A DNA stretch of 64,000 nucleotides from CAVXHQ01 sp963789535 (lineage in GTDB: Bacteria > Pseudomonadota > Alphaproteobacteria > Rhodobacterales > Rhodobacteraceae). Positions within the stretch are counted from its first letter, which is position 1. Each line of letters starts with the position of its first letter. A program made the translations under genes and the position numbers. The DNA lies in contig CAWBKU010000005.1 in the NCBI GenBank assembly GCA_963789535.1, positions 186,001 through 250,000 on the forward strand. The letters run 5' to 3'. Below the pieces are notes generated by a model. It did not search any database, had not been told where the DNA came from, and saw only the letters and a list, made by a program, of their open reading frames with translations. Below are positions 16,903-26,624 of this stretch, one piece after another.

Positions 16903-17729
16903 GGTCGGTCTTTTCGCCGTGGTTCCACTGGTCGGGGCGGGGCGATCCGGAGGACCATTGCTGCATCAACGTCGCGACCTACGGTCCCAAGGCGCGGTTT
17001 GCGATGACCGACCGGGGGCGTGGGGCGCTGGTCCGCACCGACCACAGCCTTACCGTCGGCCCGTCGTCGATGGTCTGGCGCGACGGGCGACTGACGATCA
17101 CCCTCGACGAGGTGTCGAGCCTGCCGCTGATTTCGCGGATGCGGGGCACGATCACCCTCACGCCTTCGGGCGTGACGGGGGTCGAACTGCCGCTGACGGA
17201 CGACGGCGCCCATATCTGGCGCCCGTTCGCGCCGACCTGCACGATCGACGTCGACCTGAACGATCCGGCATGGCAATGGCAGGGCCACGGCTACTTCGAC
17301 GCCAACTTCGGTGCGCGCCCTCTCGAGAGCGATTTCCGGTTCTGGACCTGGGGCCGCTATCCGGTGCGGGGCGGCGCGCTCTGCGTCTATGACGCGGTGC
17401 GGCGCGACGGCACGACCCTCGACGCGGCGTTCCGGTTCGCCCCCGACGGCAGCGCCCACAACGCCCTCGCCCCGCCACGCACCGATTTCGGCAAGAGCCG
17501 CTGGGGCATCCGCCGCGAGACGCGGGCCGATCCCGGCACCATGCCGCGCGAGGTGCTGCCGATGCTCGGCGCGCCGTTCTACAACCGCGCCGCCGTCACG
17601 ACGGTGATGCACGGCGAGCGGATGACCGGCGTGCACGAGGCCCTCGACCTCGACCGCTATGCCAGTCCATGGGTCAAAGCGCTCCTCGCCGTGCGCGTGC
17701 CGCGCCGGGCGAAGTGGTCAGTTGCCTAG
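16791..17729 (+). CDS. crtC: Hydroxyneurosporene synthase (1,2-hydratase)
   Basis: A 312-residue acyclic carotenoid hydratase adding water across the terminal 1,2 double bond. The family core is clear: GGYAWWYVDGISDCG, GSVFSPWFHW, GYFDANFGARPLE. The ATG at 16791 lies inside crtD's 3' end in another frame. The stop overlaps the converging crtB stop by 12 bases. Confidence 0.92.
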   Translation: MGGPRFDVDVPPGGYAWWYVDGISDCGTRAISVIGFIGSVFSPWFHWSGRGDPEDHCCINVATYGPKARFAMTDRGRGALVRTDHSLTVGPSSMVWRDGRLTITLDEVSSLPLISRMRGTITLTPSGVTGVELPLTDDGAHIWRPFAPTCTIDVDLNDPAWQWQGHGYFDANFGARPLESDFRFWTWGRYPVRGGALCVYDAVRRDGTTLDAAFRFAPDGSAHNALAPPRTDFGKSRWGIRRETRADPGTMPREVLPMLGAPFYNRAAVTTVMHGERMTGVHEALDLDRYASPWVKALLAVRVPRRAKWSVA

Positions 17730-18737
17730 CATCCCCTGCGATCCGCGCTCGCGCGCACTGAGGTCGGCAAGGACCGACAGCAGCGCCGAACTGCGCCCCG
17801 TCCGGACCGGCGCCCGCCCGGCGGCATCGACCAGAAAGCGCACCTCGTCGAGCGGCGGGGCAAAGAGGACCGCCGACTGCGGCATCACCATGGACACCCC
17901 CGCCCGCGCGCCCGCCTGCGCCATCCAGCCGAGCTTGCGCGCCTTGCCGGTCCGCGCCCGCAGGGTGACGGAATCGCAGCCCTGCCGCCGCAGCGCCGAC
18001 CCGATGCCCGCATAGATCAGCCGCGCCGCCCAGATACCGGTCCGCGCCGCGCGTGGCAGGGCCGAAATTCCCGCTTCCGAGCGGAGGTAGAGCCTGTCCG
18101 CCTCGGCCAGCAGCCGCCGCACCAGCCGCCGCACCTCGGGCGTCGCGTCCCGCGTCGCCATCAGCGACCCGGGCGTCAGACCTACCTCGTCGAGCCAGTC
18201 CAGCGGCAGATAGATCCGCCCGGCCCGCGCATCCTCGCCCACGTCGCGGGCGATGTTGGTCAATTGCATCGCGACGCCGAGGTCGCAGGCCCGCGCCAGC
18301 GCATCCGCACACCGCACCCGCATGAGGACGCACATCATCGCGCCGACGGCACTCGCTACGCGGGCCGAATAGCCGCGCACCTCGGACAGCGTCGCATAGC
18401 GCCGCCCGTCCGCGTCCCAGGCGAGGCCCTCGAGCAGCGCCTCGGGCAGGGCGCGCGGCATGTCGAACGCCTCGACGATGGCCGCGAAGGCACGGTCCTC
18501 GGGCGCGTTGCGCGGCCGCCCGGCATAGGCGAGGTCGAGGCGGTCGCGCAGCATCAGGACCGCGCGCCCCTTGGCCGCGCCCTCGTCCACTTCGTCGTCC
18601 GCCAACCGGCAGAACGCATAGAGCGCCAGCGCAGGGTCGCGCACCGACCCCGGCAGCAAGCGCGAGGCGGCATGGAACGACAGCGAGCCGGTGCGGATCG
18701 CAGCGCGGCAATGCGCCAGATCGTCAGGCCGGATCAT
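17718..18737 (-). CDS. crtB: 15-cis-phytoene synthase
   Basis: A 339-residue squalene/phytoene synthase condensing two GGPP to phytoene. The first Asp motif is LADDEVD (47-51 region); the second is NIARDVGEDARAGRIYLP starting at residue 161. The ATG at 18737 overlaps the crtI stop (ATGA). It shares 12 bases, tail to tail, with crtC. Confidence 0.94.
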   Translation of the reverse strand: MIRPDDLAHCRAAIRTGSLSFHAASRLLPGSVRDPALALYAFCRLADDEVDEGAAKGRAVLMLRDRLDLAYAGRPRNAPEDRAFAAIVEAFDMPRALPEALLEGLAWDADGRRYATLSEVRGYSARVASAVGAMMCVLMRVRCADALARACDLGVAMQLTNIARDVGEDARAGRIYLPLDWLDEVGLTPGSLMATRDATPEVRRLVRRLLAEADRLYLRSEAGISALPRAARTGIWAARLIYAGIGSALRRQGCDSVTLRARTGKARKLGWMAQAGARAGVSMVMPQSAVLFAPPLDEVRFLVDAAGRAPVRTGRSSALLSVLADLSARERGSQGMLGN

Positions 18738-20269
18738 TCGGCAGCGACCTTGAGCGGGGCGGACCGACGCACCGGCGCCTCCGGCACCAGCTTGCCCAGC
18801 ACCTCGGCGGAAGAGATGACACCCGGCACGCCCGCGCCCGGATGGGTGCCTGCGCCGACCAGATAGAGGCCCGGCACCTCCTCGGAGATGTTGTGCGGGC
18901 GGAACCACGCGCTTTGCAGAATCCGCGGCTCGATGGAGAACCCGGACCCGTTGGGCGAGAGATAGCGGTCGCGGAAGGTCTCGGGCGTGAAGGTCTCGGA
19001 GGCCGAGATCCGCTCCTCGAACCCGGGGATCAGCCCCTCGAGGACGGCGGCCACCTTGCGCCGATAGGGCTCTGCCTCGGCCTGCCAGTCGACCGGGTTC
19101 CTGCCGCCGATATGTGGCACCGGCGAGAGCGCATAGAAGGTGTCGTCGCCCGTCGGCGCCACACCCGGGTCCGTGACCGAAGGGCGGTGGACGTAGAGGC
19201 TCATGTCGTCGGCGAGGTGCTGTTTCATGAAGATGTCGCGCAACAGACCCTCATAGCGCGGACCGTTGACGATCGTGTGGTGCCCGACGTCGGGCCACAT
19301 GCCTGCCGTGCCCTTCGTGCCGAAATACCAGACATACAGGCCCATCGACCACCGCTGCCGCTTGAGCTTTGCATCCGTCCAGCGGCGTCGCGGCAGATTG
19401 CGCAAGAGGCGGGAATAGGTGTGGCCCGCGTCGGCGTTCGACACCACCAGCGGTGCGGCCAGCGTTTCGCCGTCCACCATCCGCACCCCGGCGGTCCGGC
19501 CACCCGACAGCAACACTTCGTCCACCTCGACGCCCAGACGGACCGTGCCGCCCTGCGCCTCGATCACCCGGACCATGGCGTCGGCGATCGCCTGCACGCC
19601 GCCGATGGCGTAGTGGACGCCGAATTCCTTTTCGAGGTGGCTGACCAGCGCGTAGATCGAGGTGACGTGCATCGGGTCGCCGCCGATGAAGAGCGGATGG
19701 AACGACAGCGCCATGCGCAGCCGCGGATCCCTGACCCGGCGCGAGACATGGCCCAGCACCGAGCGGTCCGCGCGCAGCCGAGCAAAGGTCGGCAGCACTT
19801 TCACGATATCCATGAGACGGTTCATCGGCCGCCGCCCCAGTTCCTCGAACCCGAAGCTGTAGCGCGCCTCGCTGTCCGCGAGGAAACGGCGGAAACCGGC
19901 CAGATCGGCGGGGGCGAGGCGCGTCACCTCCGCCTCCATCCGCGCCGCATCGCCCGTCACCTCGAATCGAGAGCCATCGGGCCAGCGGATTTCATAGAAC
20001 GGATCGAGACGCCGCAAGTCCACGTCGGCATGGAAATCCCGCCCGCAATCGGCCCAGAGTTCCTCGAGCAACTGCGGCACCGTCACGATCGTCGGCCCCA
20101 GATCGAACCGGTGCCCGGCGCGCGTGATCGACGAGCCGCGCCCGCCCGCCCGGTCGAGCCGGTCGAGGACGGTCACGTCATAGCCCTTGGCGCCCAGCCG
20201 CATCGCCGCCGCCAGCCCGCCGATACCGGCACCGACGACCACGGCGCGGGAGGTGGAATCTCTCATCAT
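18734..20269 (-). CDS. crtI: Phytoene desaturase
   Basis: A 511-residue FAD-dependent desaturase converting phytoene to neurosporene in purple phototrophs. The dinucleotide motif is VVVGAGIGGLAAAMRLG near the N-terminus, with GGRGSS next; the C-terminal motif is LYLVGAGTHPGAGVPG. It starts with tandem Met codons; either may be used. It leads the crtIB operon behind a PpsR site and is divergent from crtA. Confidence 0.95.
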   Translation of the reverse strand: MMRDSTSRAVVVGAGIGGLAAAMRLGAKGYDVTVLDRLDRAGGRGSSITRAGHRFDLGPTIVTVPQLLEELWADCGRDFHADVDLRRLDPFYEIRWPDGSRFEVTGDAARMEAEVTRLAPADLAGFRRFLADSEARYSFGFEELGRRPMNRLMDIVKVLPTFARLRADRSVLGHVSRRVRDPRLRMALSFHPLFIGGDPMHVTSIYALVSHLEKEFGVHYAIGGVQAIADAMVRVIEAQGGTVRLGVEVDEVLLSGGRTAGVRMVDGETLAAPLVVSNADAGHTYSRLLRNLPRRRWTDAKLKRQRWSMGLYVWYFGTKGTAGMWPDVGHHTIVNGPRYEGLLRDIFMKQHLADDMSLYVHRPSVTDPGVAPTGDDTFYALSPVPHIGGRNPVDWQAEAEPYRRKVAAVLEGLIPGFEERISASETFTPETFRDRYLSPNGSGFSIEPRILQSAWFRPHNISEEVPGLYLVGAGTHPGAGVPGVISSAEVLGKLVPEAPVRRSAPLKVAAE

Positions 20270-20285
20270 GTTTGCAGCCTAGCTC

Positions 20286-20303
20286 TGTCAGGCGAAGTTG
20301 ACA
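20286..20303. promoter_or_regulatory. PpsR/CrtJ-type operator upstream of crtI
   Basis: TGTCAGGCGAAGTTGACA matches TGT-N12-ACA, 17 bp before the crtI start. With the site at 20362 it forms a spaced pair (76 bp between starts) in the divergent crtI-crtA region. Confidence 0.75.
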
Positions 20304-20361
20304 ATCACCTCGATCACGGCTTTTTGAAACGTAGAACGCGCTTCCCAACCTTGCCACAGCA

Positions 20362-20379
20362 TGTAAGAATAAATGGACA
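20362..20379. promoter_or_regulatory. PpsR/CrtJ-type operator upstream of crtA
   Basis: TGTAAGAATAAATGGACA matches TGT-N12-ACA and lies 18 bp before the crtA ATG. Distant CrtJ/PpsR site pairs linked by looping are known for the crtA-crtI region of Rhodobacter. Confidence 0.72.
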
Positions 20380-20397
20380 CATTGCGTGGGGAGTCGC

Positions 20398-21102
20398 ATG
20401 ACCCAGACCGTCAGCCTGTCGTTCTACCGCTACGGCAGTGCGGCATCCCGGCTCTGGGCCTTCGCGATGATGGGCCTCGCGCGGCGTCCTCTTGCCAGGA
20501 CGCCGGACATCGGCTTCTGGAAACTCTGTGGTTCTGGCGGCGGGCACGGGTTCACCCCTGTCCCCAATACCGCCGTCTACGCGGTGCTGGCGACATGGCC
20601 GGACCACGCCACCGCGACGCACCGGTTGGGACAGGGGGTCTTCGCCCGGTTTGCCGCCCGCGCGACCGAGGATTGGTCGGTCCTGCTCAGCCCGACCAGC
20701 GCGCGCGGCACGTGGAGCGGACATGCGCCGTTCGTCGCAACCGACGGTCTCTGCGACGGCCCGATCGCCGCCCTTACGCGCGCCACCCTGCGCCCCGCGA
20801 CGCTCCTGCGGTTCTGGCGCCGGGTGCCCGCCATATCCGAGGTCATCGGCAACGACCCCGACGTCCTGTTCCGCATCGGCATCGGCGAGGTGCCTTGGCT
20901 GCACCAGATCACCTTTTCGATCTGGCCCGATGCCGCGGCCCTCGCCCGCTTTGCCCGCCGCGGCCCGCATGCCGAGGCGAGCCGTGCCGCCCGGTCCGAG
21001 GGCTGGTTCCGCGAAGACCTCTTCGCCCGGTTCGAGGTCCGCTCGGAGATGGGCACCTGGGGCGATGCCTCGCCGCTTGCCAGACTGGAGACTGCCGCAT
21101 GA
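20398..21102 (+). CDS. crtA: Spheroidene monooxygenase
   Basis: A 234-residue haem monooxygenase converting spheroidene to spheroidenone with oxygen, giving the red aerobic pigment. It has the family start LSFYRYGS, then GFWKLCGSGGG.GFTPVPN, and the late segment WFREDLFARFEV. ATG 20398 follows GGGGAG; an in-frame GTG at 20386 lacks such a site. The stop overlaps the bchI ATG. Confidence 0.93.
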   Translation: MTQTVSLSFYRYGSAASRLWAFAMMGLARRPLARTPDIGFWKLCGSGGGHGFTPVPNTAVYAVLATWPDHATATHRLGQGVFARFAARATEDWSVLLSPTSARGTWSGHAPFVATDGLCDGPIAALTRATLRPATLLRFWRRVPAISEVIGNDPDVLFRIGIGEVPWLHQITFSIWPDAAALARFARRGPHAEASRAARSEGWFREDLFARFEVRSEMGTWGDASPLARLETAA

Positions 21103-22103
21103 GTGCCCCGTTCCCGTTTTCCGCCATCGTCGGTCAGGAAGAGATGAAGACCGCGATGATCCTGACGGCCATCGACCCCGGCATCGGCGGCGTCCTCGTC
21201 TTTGGCGACCGTGGCACGGGCAAGTCCACCGCGGTTCGTGCACTTGCGGCTCTGTTGCCGCCCATCTCTGTCATTCCGGGCTGTCCGGTGAACAGCGCGC
21301 GTGCCGCCGATGTTCCCGACTGGGCCGAAAACGCGGGCGGCAAGCCGCATGACGTTCCGACCCCCGTGGTCGACCTGCCGCTCGGCGTGACCGAGGACCG
21401 CGTCACCGGCGCGCTCGATATCGAACGCGCGCTGACGCGCGGCGAAAAGGCGTTCCAGCCGGGGTTGCTGGCCCGCGCCAATCGCGGCTACCTCTATATC
21501 GACGAGGTGAACCTGCTCGAGGATCATATCGTCGACCTGCTGCTCGACGTCGCGCAATCGGGCGAGAACCTCGTCGAGCGCGAGGGGATGTCGATCCGCC
21601 ATGCCGCCCGCTTCGTGCTCGTCGGCTCCGGCAACCCCGAGGAGGGCGAATTGCGCCCGCAGCTCCTCGACCGGTTCGGCCTGTCGGTCGACGTGACCTC
21701 GCCGAACGACGTCGAGACCCGCGTCGAGGTGCTGCGCCGTCGCGATGGCTACGAGAACGATACCGCCGCCTTCCTGCTGCGCTGGCAGGCCGAGGATGCC
21801 TCGGTCCGCGCGCGGATACTTGCGGCAAGGAAGGCTCTGAAACGGCTCAAGACGCCCGAAAAGCTGCTGCGCGACGTGGCCGAGCTTTGCCTTGCACTGG
21901 GGTCCGACGGGCTGCGCGGCGAACTCACGCTGCTGCGCGCCGCGCGCGCCCATGCCGCGTGGCGCGATGACACAGCCGTCGGGCGCGACCATATCCGCGC
22001 CGTGGCCCCGCTCGCGCTGCGCCACCGCCTGCGGCGCGATCCGCTGGACGAGGCCGGTTCGGGCAGCCGCGTCGCCCGCGTGCTGGAGGATGTCCTTGGC
22101 TGA
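21099..22103 (+). CDS. bchI: Magnesium chelatase subunit I (AAA+ ATPase)
   Basis: A 334-residue AAA+ ATPase which, with BchD, drives Mg insertion into protoporphyrin IX by BchH, the first committed bacteriochlorophyll step. Walker A GDRGTGKST is at 36-44, Walker B LYIDEVNLL at about 132-140, and sensor region LVGSGNPEEGELRPQLLDRFG follows. The ATG overlaps the crtA stop; its 3' end overlaps the bchD start by 14 bases. Confidence 0.96.
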   Translation: MSAPFPFSAIVGQEEMKTAMILTAIDPGIGGVLVFGDRGTGKSTAVRALAALLPPISVIPGCPVNSARAADVPDWAENAGGKPHDVPTPVVDLPLGVTEDRVTGALDIERALTRGEKAFQPGLLARANRGYLYIDEVNLLEDHIVDLLLDVAQSGENLVEREGMSIRHAARFVLVGSGNPEEGELRPQLLDRFGLSVDVTSPNDVETRVEVLRRRDGYENDTAAFLLRWQAEDASVRARILAARKALKRLKTPEKLLRDVAELCLALGSDGLRGELTLLRAARAHAAWRDDTAVGRDHIRAVAPLALRHRLRRDPLDEAGSGSRVARVLEDVLG

Positions 22104-23734
22104 CGGCTTTCCCCTCGCCACCCTCGCGCTGCACCTGCTGGCGCTCGATCCGGGCGGTCTCGGCGGCCTGCACCTGCGCGCCCGGAGCGGCCCGGTGCGC
22201 GAGAGATTCCTGGCCCTGACCGGCGTCCTGCCCGCGCCCCACATCCGTCTGCATCCCGCCATACCGGACGACACGCTCTTTGGCGGCGTGGACCTGACCG
22301 CGAGCCTTGTTGCCGGGCGCCGCGTGATCTCTCCCGGCCTTCTTGCCGGCGCCGGGACGATCGTCCTGACGATGGCCGAGCGCGCGACTCCCGGACTCGC
22401 GGCGCGGCTTTGCGCCGGAACAGAGACGAGACAGACTTGCCTTCTTGTTCTAGATGAAGGTGCCGATCCCGAGGAAGGACCGCCCGGCGCCCTGTCCGAA
22501 CGCTGCGCCTTTCACGCCGACCTGACGGACGTTTCCGTTGCCGAAACCGAGACCGGCGCGACCGACCTCACCGGCGCCCGCGCCCTGCTGCCGACGATTC
22601 CCGTCACGGCGGACGCGATGCAGCGCCTCGCCGTCCTGTCGCTCGCCCTTGGCATCGACAGCCTGCGCGCGCCGCTGTTCGCGCTGCGTGCGGCGCGCGC
22701 CCACGCAGCCCTGATGGGGCAGCACGCGATCACCGAGGACAACCTCGAGGCGGCGGCGACCCTGACCCTGCTGCACCGGGCCACGCGCTTTCCCGAACCG
22801 GCGCCCGCGGAACCGCAACCCGCGCCGGAGCCGGACGAAACCGACACCGATGCACCTCGGGATGACCCGTTCGCCCTGCCCGACGACCTCCTTCTCGAGG
22901 CGGTGCGCGCGATGCTGCCGCCCGACCTGCTCGCCCGCGTCGCCGCCCGCAAGGCGCGGCAGGCCAAGGGCAGCGGCGCGGGTGCCGTCCGGCGCGGAAA
23001 CCGCCGAGGACGTCCGCTGCCGTCGCGGCCCGGTCCTCTGACCGCGCGGGCGCGGATCGACATCACCGCCACGCTGACCGCCGCAGCGCCTTGGCAGAAC
23101 ATGCGCGCAGGCGCGCCCGGTCACCTGAAACTGCGCGCCGAGCGACATCCGCCTGCGGCAGTTCGCCGAGCGGTCGGACCGGGTGCTGATCTTCGCCGTC
23201 GATGCCTCCGGTTCCGCCGCGCTGGCGCGTCTGGCCGAGACCAAGGGTGCGGTCGAACTGCTGCTGGCGCGCGCCTATGCGACCCGCGATTTCGTGTCTC
23301 TCATTGCGTTTCGCGGCACTGGCGCCGAATTGCTTCTGCCCGCCACCCGCAGCCTCGTGCAGACCAAACGCCGCCTCGCCGCCCTGCCCGGCGGCGGCGG
23401 CACGCCGCTGGCGGCAGGGCTGTCGCTCGCCCTCGATCAGGCGAACCGGCAGGCCCGTCGCGGCCTTACCCCGATCATCGTCATCCTCACCGACGGGCGT
23501 GCCAATGTCGCGCTCGATGGCACCGGCAACCGCGGGCAGGCGGCGACGGACGCCCAGACCGTTGCACGGGCCGTCCGGGGCGCGGGGCACGCGAGTATCG
23601 TCATCGACACCGGCCAGCGCCCGGAACAGTCTCTGTCAAGGCTCGCGACGGTCATGGACGGCACCTATCTGCCGCTGCCCCGCGCCAGCGCAGAGCATCT
23701 GTCCGCCGCGGTCGCCGCCACGCTGGACGCCTGA
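22090..23734 (+). CDS. bchD: Magnesium chelatase subunit D, interrupted by one frameshift
   Basis: The AAA+-like N-terminal half without a clear Walker A, a Pro/Glu/Asp-rich linker (about residues 237-260) and a C-terminal VWA/integrin-I domain with MIDAS motif DASGS near residue 371. At 23140-23144 there is one extra base: the first frame reads LRAE, then the homologous sequence continues as DIRLRQFAERSDRVLIFAVD in the next frame. Corrected length is about 547 residues, normal for BchD. The first frame left uncorrected runs far into bchO without meaning. Confidence 0.9.
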
Positions 23735-24586
23735 ATGCGCTGGCCCGAGGATGCGGCGGACTGGCCGATGGCCGACTATTCCCGCCGCGTCCTGTGCCGT
23801 CCGCACCGCTGGCACCTTCAGGACGCGGGAACGGGCGACACGCTGCTGTTGCTGCACGGCGCGGGCGGCGCGACGCAGAGCTTCCGGCATCTGTTTCCGC
23901 TCTTGTCGCGGAAGCACCGGGTCATCGCGATCGACCTGCCGGGTCAGGGGTTCACGCAATCCGGCGCGCGCAGCCGCAGCGGCCTCGATCCTATGGCCGA
24001 GGATATCGCGGCACTGCTGAAGGCGGAGGACATCCGCCCCAGCGCCCTGATCGGCCATTCCGCAGGTGTGCCCATCGCCCTCCGGCTGGCGGAGATACTT
24101 GGGGACAGGGCGACGCCGGTGGTCGGGATCAACGCCGCCCTCATGTCGTTTCAGGGCCTGGCCGGTTGGCTCTTTCCGGCGATGGCAAAGGCGCTCGCGC
24201 TGGCGCCGTTCACCGCGACCCTCTTTGCCGCGACGATGACCGACCGGCGCACCGCCGCCCTTCTGGCCTCGACGGGATCGCAAATCGACGCTGCGGGTGT
24301 CGCCCTCTACCGGCGCCTGGCCTCCGATCCCGGCCATGTCGACGGCACGCTGGCGATGATGGCACAATGGGCGCTCGATCCGCTCCTGGCGCGGCTGCCC
24401 GGGATCCCGAATCCCGTTGCCCTGCTCGTCGGCGAGAACGACCGCACCGTGGCCCCCGACACCAGTCGCCGTGCCGCCGCGCGCTTGCCGAATGCCAATG
24501 TTACGTCTTTGGGCGATCTCGGACATCTCGCCCATGAGGAGGACGCGGCCCGCGTCGCACGACACATCGAACAGGCTCTATCCTAG
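23735..24586 (+). CDS. bchO: BchO, alpha/beta-hydrolase associated with Mg chelatase
   Basis: A 283-residue alpha/beta hydrolase. The oxyanion segment LLLLHGAGGATQSF, nucleophile elbow GHSAGVPIAL, acid region VGENDRTVAP and catalytic histidine in LGHLAHEED are visible. BchO is conserved beside bchID in purple bacteria but its substrate is not established. The ATG is directly after the bchD stop. The end overlaps the converging next gene by nine bases; this is the right border of the PGC genes here. Confidence 0.9.
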   Translation: MRWPEDAADWPMADYSRRVLCRPHRWHLQDAGTGDTLLLLHGAGGATQSFRHLFPLLSRKHRVIAIDLPGQGFTQSGARSRSGLDPMAEDIAALLKAEDIRPSALIGHSAGVPIALRLAEILGDRATPVVGINAALMSFQGLAGWLFPAMAKALALAPFTATLFAATMTDRRTAALLASTGSQIDAAGVALYRRLASDPGHVDGTLAMMAQWALDPLLARLPGIPNPVALLVGENDRTVAPDTSRRAAARLPNANVTSLGDLGHLAHEEDAARVARHIEQALS

Positions 24587-25573
24587 CCGAACCCGGCACC
24601 GGATCGCCTCGTGGTCCGACAGCGGACGGCCATCCGCCCCGACGGAAGGGATGAGGGCGCGGTCCGCGCAGGTCAGCCCCCGCGCCGCGAACCAGTCGAG
24701 CCGCATCACCCGGGTCGGATGCGGTGTGATGAGGCTCGGGCGGGTGGTCATGCCGTCGGGCGTCGCGCCCCAGTCATAACCGCGCGCGCGGGCGGCGGCG
24801 AAGAGCGTCTCGCCGCGCCAGTCATGGTCGGGGGGCAGGTGGTTGCCGGTGTTCAGGTCGCCGCCGATCAGGACCGGCAGGCCGGGCGCAAAGACGTCGA
24901 TGGCGTCCATCAGCCGGTCGAATTGTGTGCCACGGTGCGCCGCATCCGCGTTGCTCTCGAGGTGTGTCGAGACCACGCAGAGCGGGCCCGCCTCGGTCGG
25001 CACCACCGCCATCAGCGCCATCCGCCCGCCGACGCGGGGCTGTTCGGGGTCGGTGGCGGTGCCGGCCGCGAACCAGTGGCCGTGATCGTCGAGGCGGACC
25101 ATGTCGACCCGCTCGAACGGCACCGCACTCAGGATCGCGTTGCCATGCCAGCCGCGGGCATTGAAATCGTCGGTGCAGAACTGCCGCTCGGTCGGCCCGC
25201 CGAGGTCGAGTTCGTGGAACTCCACGCCAAAGGCCCAGACCATCCCCATCGCCCCGGCCATCGCTGCCGTGGTGTGACGCTGCGCGGTGCGCGCCATACC
25301 GTCGTCGACCTCGGAGAGGAGGACGATATGGGGGGCGTGGGGCGCGAGATGGGCCGCGCTCGCCTCGGGGAAGAGGCAGCGTTCGATGTTCCAGGCGACC
25401 ACCGAAATTTCCGCTGGCAACCGCGTGTCGCCCCCATTGCCCCCGATTTGCACCACGTTCATTGCGGGCAGCGTCGCCAGCAAGCCGCGATGCGCTGCTG
25501 CCGTGCGGGGGGCGGCGTGGATGGCTGCCGTCTGCTCTGCCGTCACGGGCGGCAGCTCGGCCACGACCTGCAT
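24578..25573 (-). CDS. Endonuclease/exonuclease/phosphatase-family protein
   Basis: A 331-residue EEP-fold hydrolase with the family motifs WNIERC, LLSEVDDGM, GWHGNAILS, VSTHLESNAD, IGGDLNTGN and the terminal SDHEAI. No signal peptide is evident, so it is probably cytoplasmic. Its ATG overlaps the ugpC stop, the place held by ugpQ (glycerophosphodiester phosphodiesterase) in classic ugp operons. I infer a phosphodiesterase acting on an imported glycerophosphodiester; a nuclease role is possible. Confidence 0.8.
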   Translation of the reverse strand: MQVVAELPPVTAEQTAAIHAAPRTAAAHRGLLATLPAMNVVQIGGNGGDTRLPAEISVVAWNIERCLFPEASAAHLAPHAPHIVLLSEVDDGMARTAQRHTTAAMAGAMGMVWAFGVEFHELDLGGPTERQFCTDDFNARGWHGNAILSAVPFERVDMVRLDDHGHWFAAGTATDPEQPRVGGRMALMAVVPTEAGPLCVVSTHLESNADAAHRGTQFDRLMDAIDVFAPGLPVLIGGDLNTGNHLPPDHDWRGETLFAAARARGYDWGATPDGMTTRPSLITPHPTRVMRLDWFAARGLTCADRALIPSVGADGRPLSDHEAIRCRVRLG

Positions 25574-26615
25574 CAGAGGCGGTGCCCCGAGGTCACGTCG
25601 AAGAGCGAGATGGCACCCGGTTTCACCGCAAGCCGCAGCGGCCCGGTCGTGACCTCGTGGTCCTTGGCGACGTGGACCGTGATCTCCTCGTCGCCGAGCC
25701 GTGCGTGCAGCAGGCGGTGCGCGCCGAGTTCCTCGATCAGGTCGACCGTGATCGGCAGCACGCCCGCCGGGTCGGGCCAGAGGTCTTCGGGGCGGATGCC
25801 GACGGTCACGGTGCCGCTGGCGTTGCCGGATACGGCGATCTCCGTGTCGCCGAACCGGACCGATCCGGCGCTGGCCGTCGCGCGCAGAAGGTTCATCGGC
25901 GGCGCGCCCATGAACGAGGCGACGAAGGTGGTGGCGGGGTGGTGATAGACCTCTGCCGGCGTGCCGATCTGTTCGATCCGGCCCGCGTTCATCACGATGA
26001 TCCGGTCGGCCATGGTCATCGCCTCGACCTGATCGTGGGTAACGTAGACGCTCGTCACGCCAAGGCGGCGTTGCAACGCCTTGATCTCGATCCGCATCTG
26101 GTTGCGCAGTTTCGCGTCGAGGTTCGACAGCGGCTCGTCGAACAGGAACAGCGCCGGATCACGCACGATAGCGCGGCCCATGGCGACGCGCTGACGCTGG
26201 CCGCCGGACAACTGGCTCGGCTTGCTGTCGAGATATTCGTCGAGGTTCAGCATGGCGCTGACGCCTCGCGCACCTTGGCCTCGATCACGTCCTTGGGCGT
26301 CTTGCGGTTCTTCAGCCCATAGCCGATGTTCCGCCGCACGGTCATATGCGGATAGAGCGCGTAGTTCTGGAACACCATCGCGATGTCGCGGTCGGCAGGG
26401 TCGACGTCGTTGACCACGCGGTCGCCGATCCGCAGCACGCCGCCGCTGATCTCCTCGAGGCCGGCCATCATCCGCAGCATCGTCGACTTGCCGCAGCCCG
26501 ACGGGCCGACGAGCACGACGAACTCGCCATCGGGGATGTCGAACGAGGCCGGGTGCACGGCCTGAAACCCGTTCGGATAGGTCTTGGAAATCTTGGTAAG
26601 CGTGACCTGGGCCAT
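25573..26615 (-). CDS. ugpC: UgpC-type ABC transporter ATPase, interrupted by one frameshift
   Basis: MalK/UgpC-type ATPase. The N-terminal part, from ATG 26615, has Walker A GPSGCGKST and the Q-loop FQNYALYPHMTV. At 26263-26264 two surplus bases (or one missing) break the frame after KVRE. The rest continues as VSAMLNLDEYLDSKP, with signature LSGGQRQRVAMGRAIV, Walker B FLFDEPLSNLD, H-loop VTHDQ and a C-terminal TOBE/regulatory domain. Corrected length is near 347 residues. It probably powers glycerol-3-phosphate or glycerophosphodiester uptake. Confidence 0.85.
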
Positions 26616-26624
26616 GCGGGTTCC

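Noticed and set aside
21892..24537. An 881-codon open frame covering bchD and beyond
   Set aside because: Only 22090 to about 23142 is real bchD; the rest is off-frame reading after the frameshift and lacks any family features.
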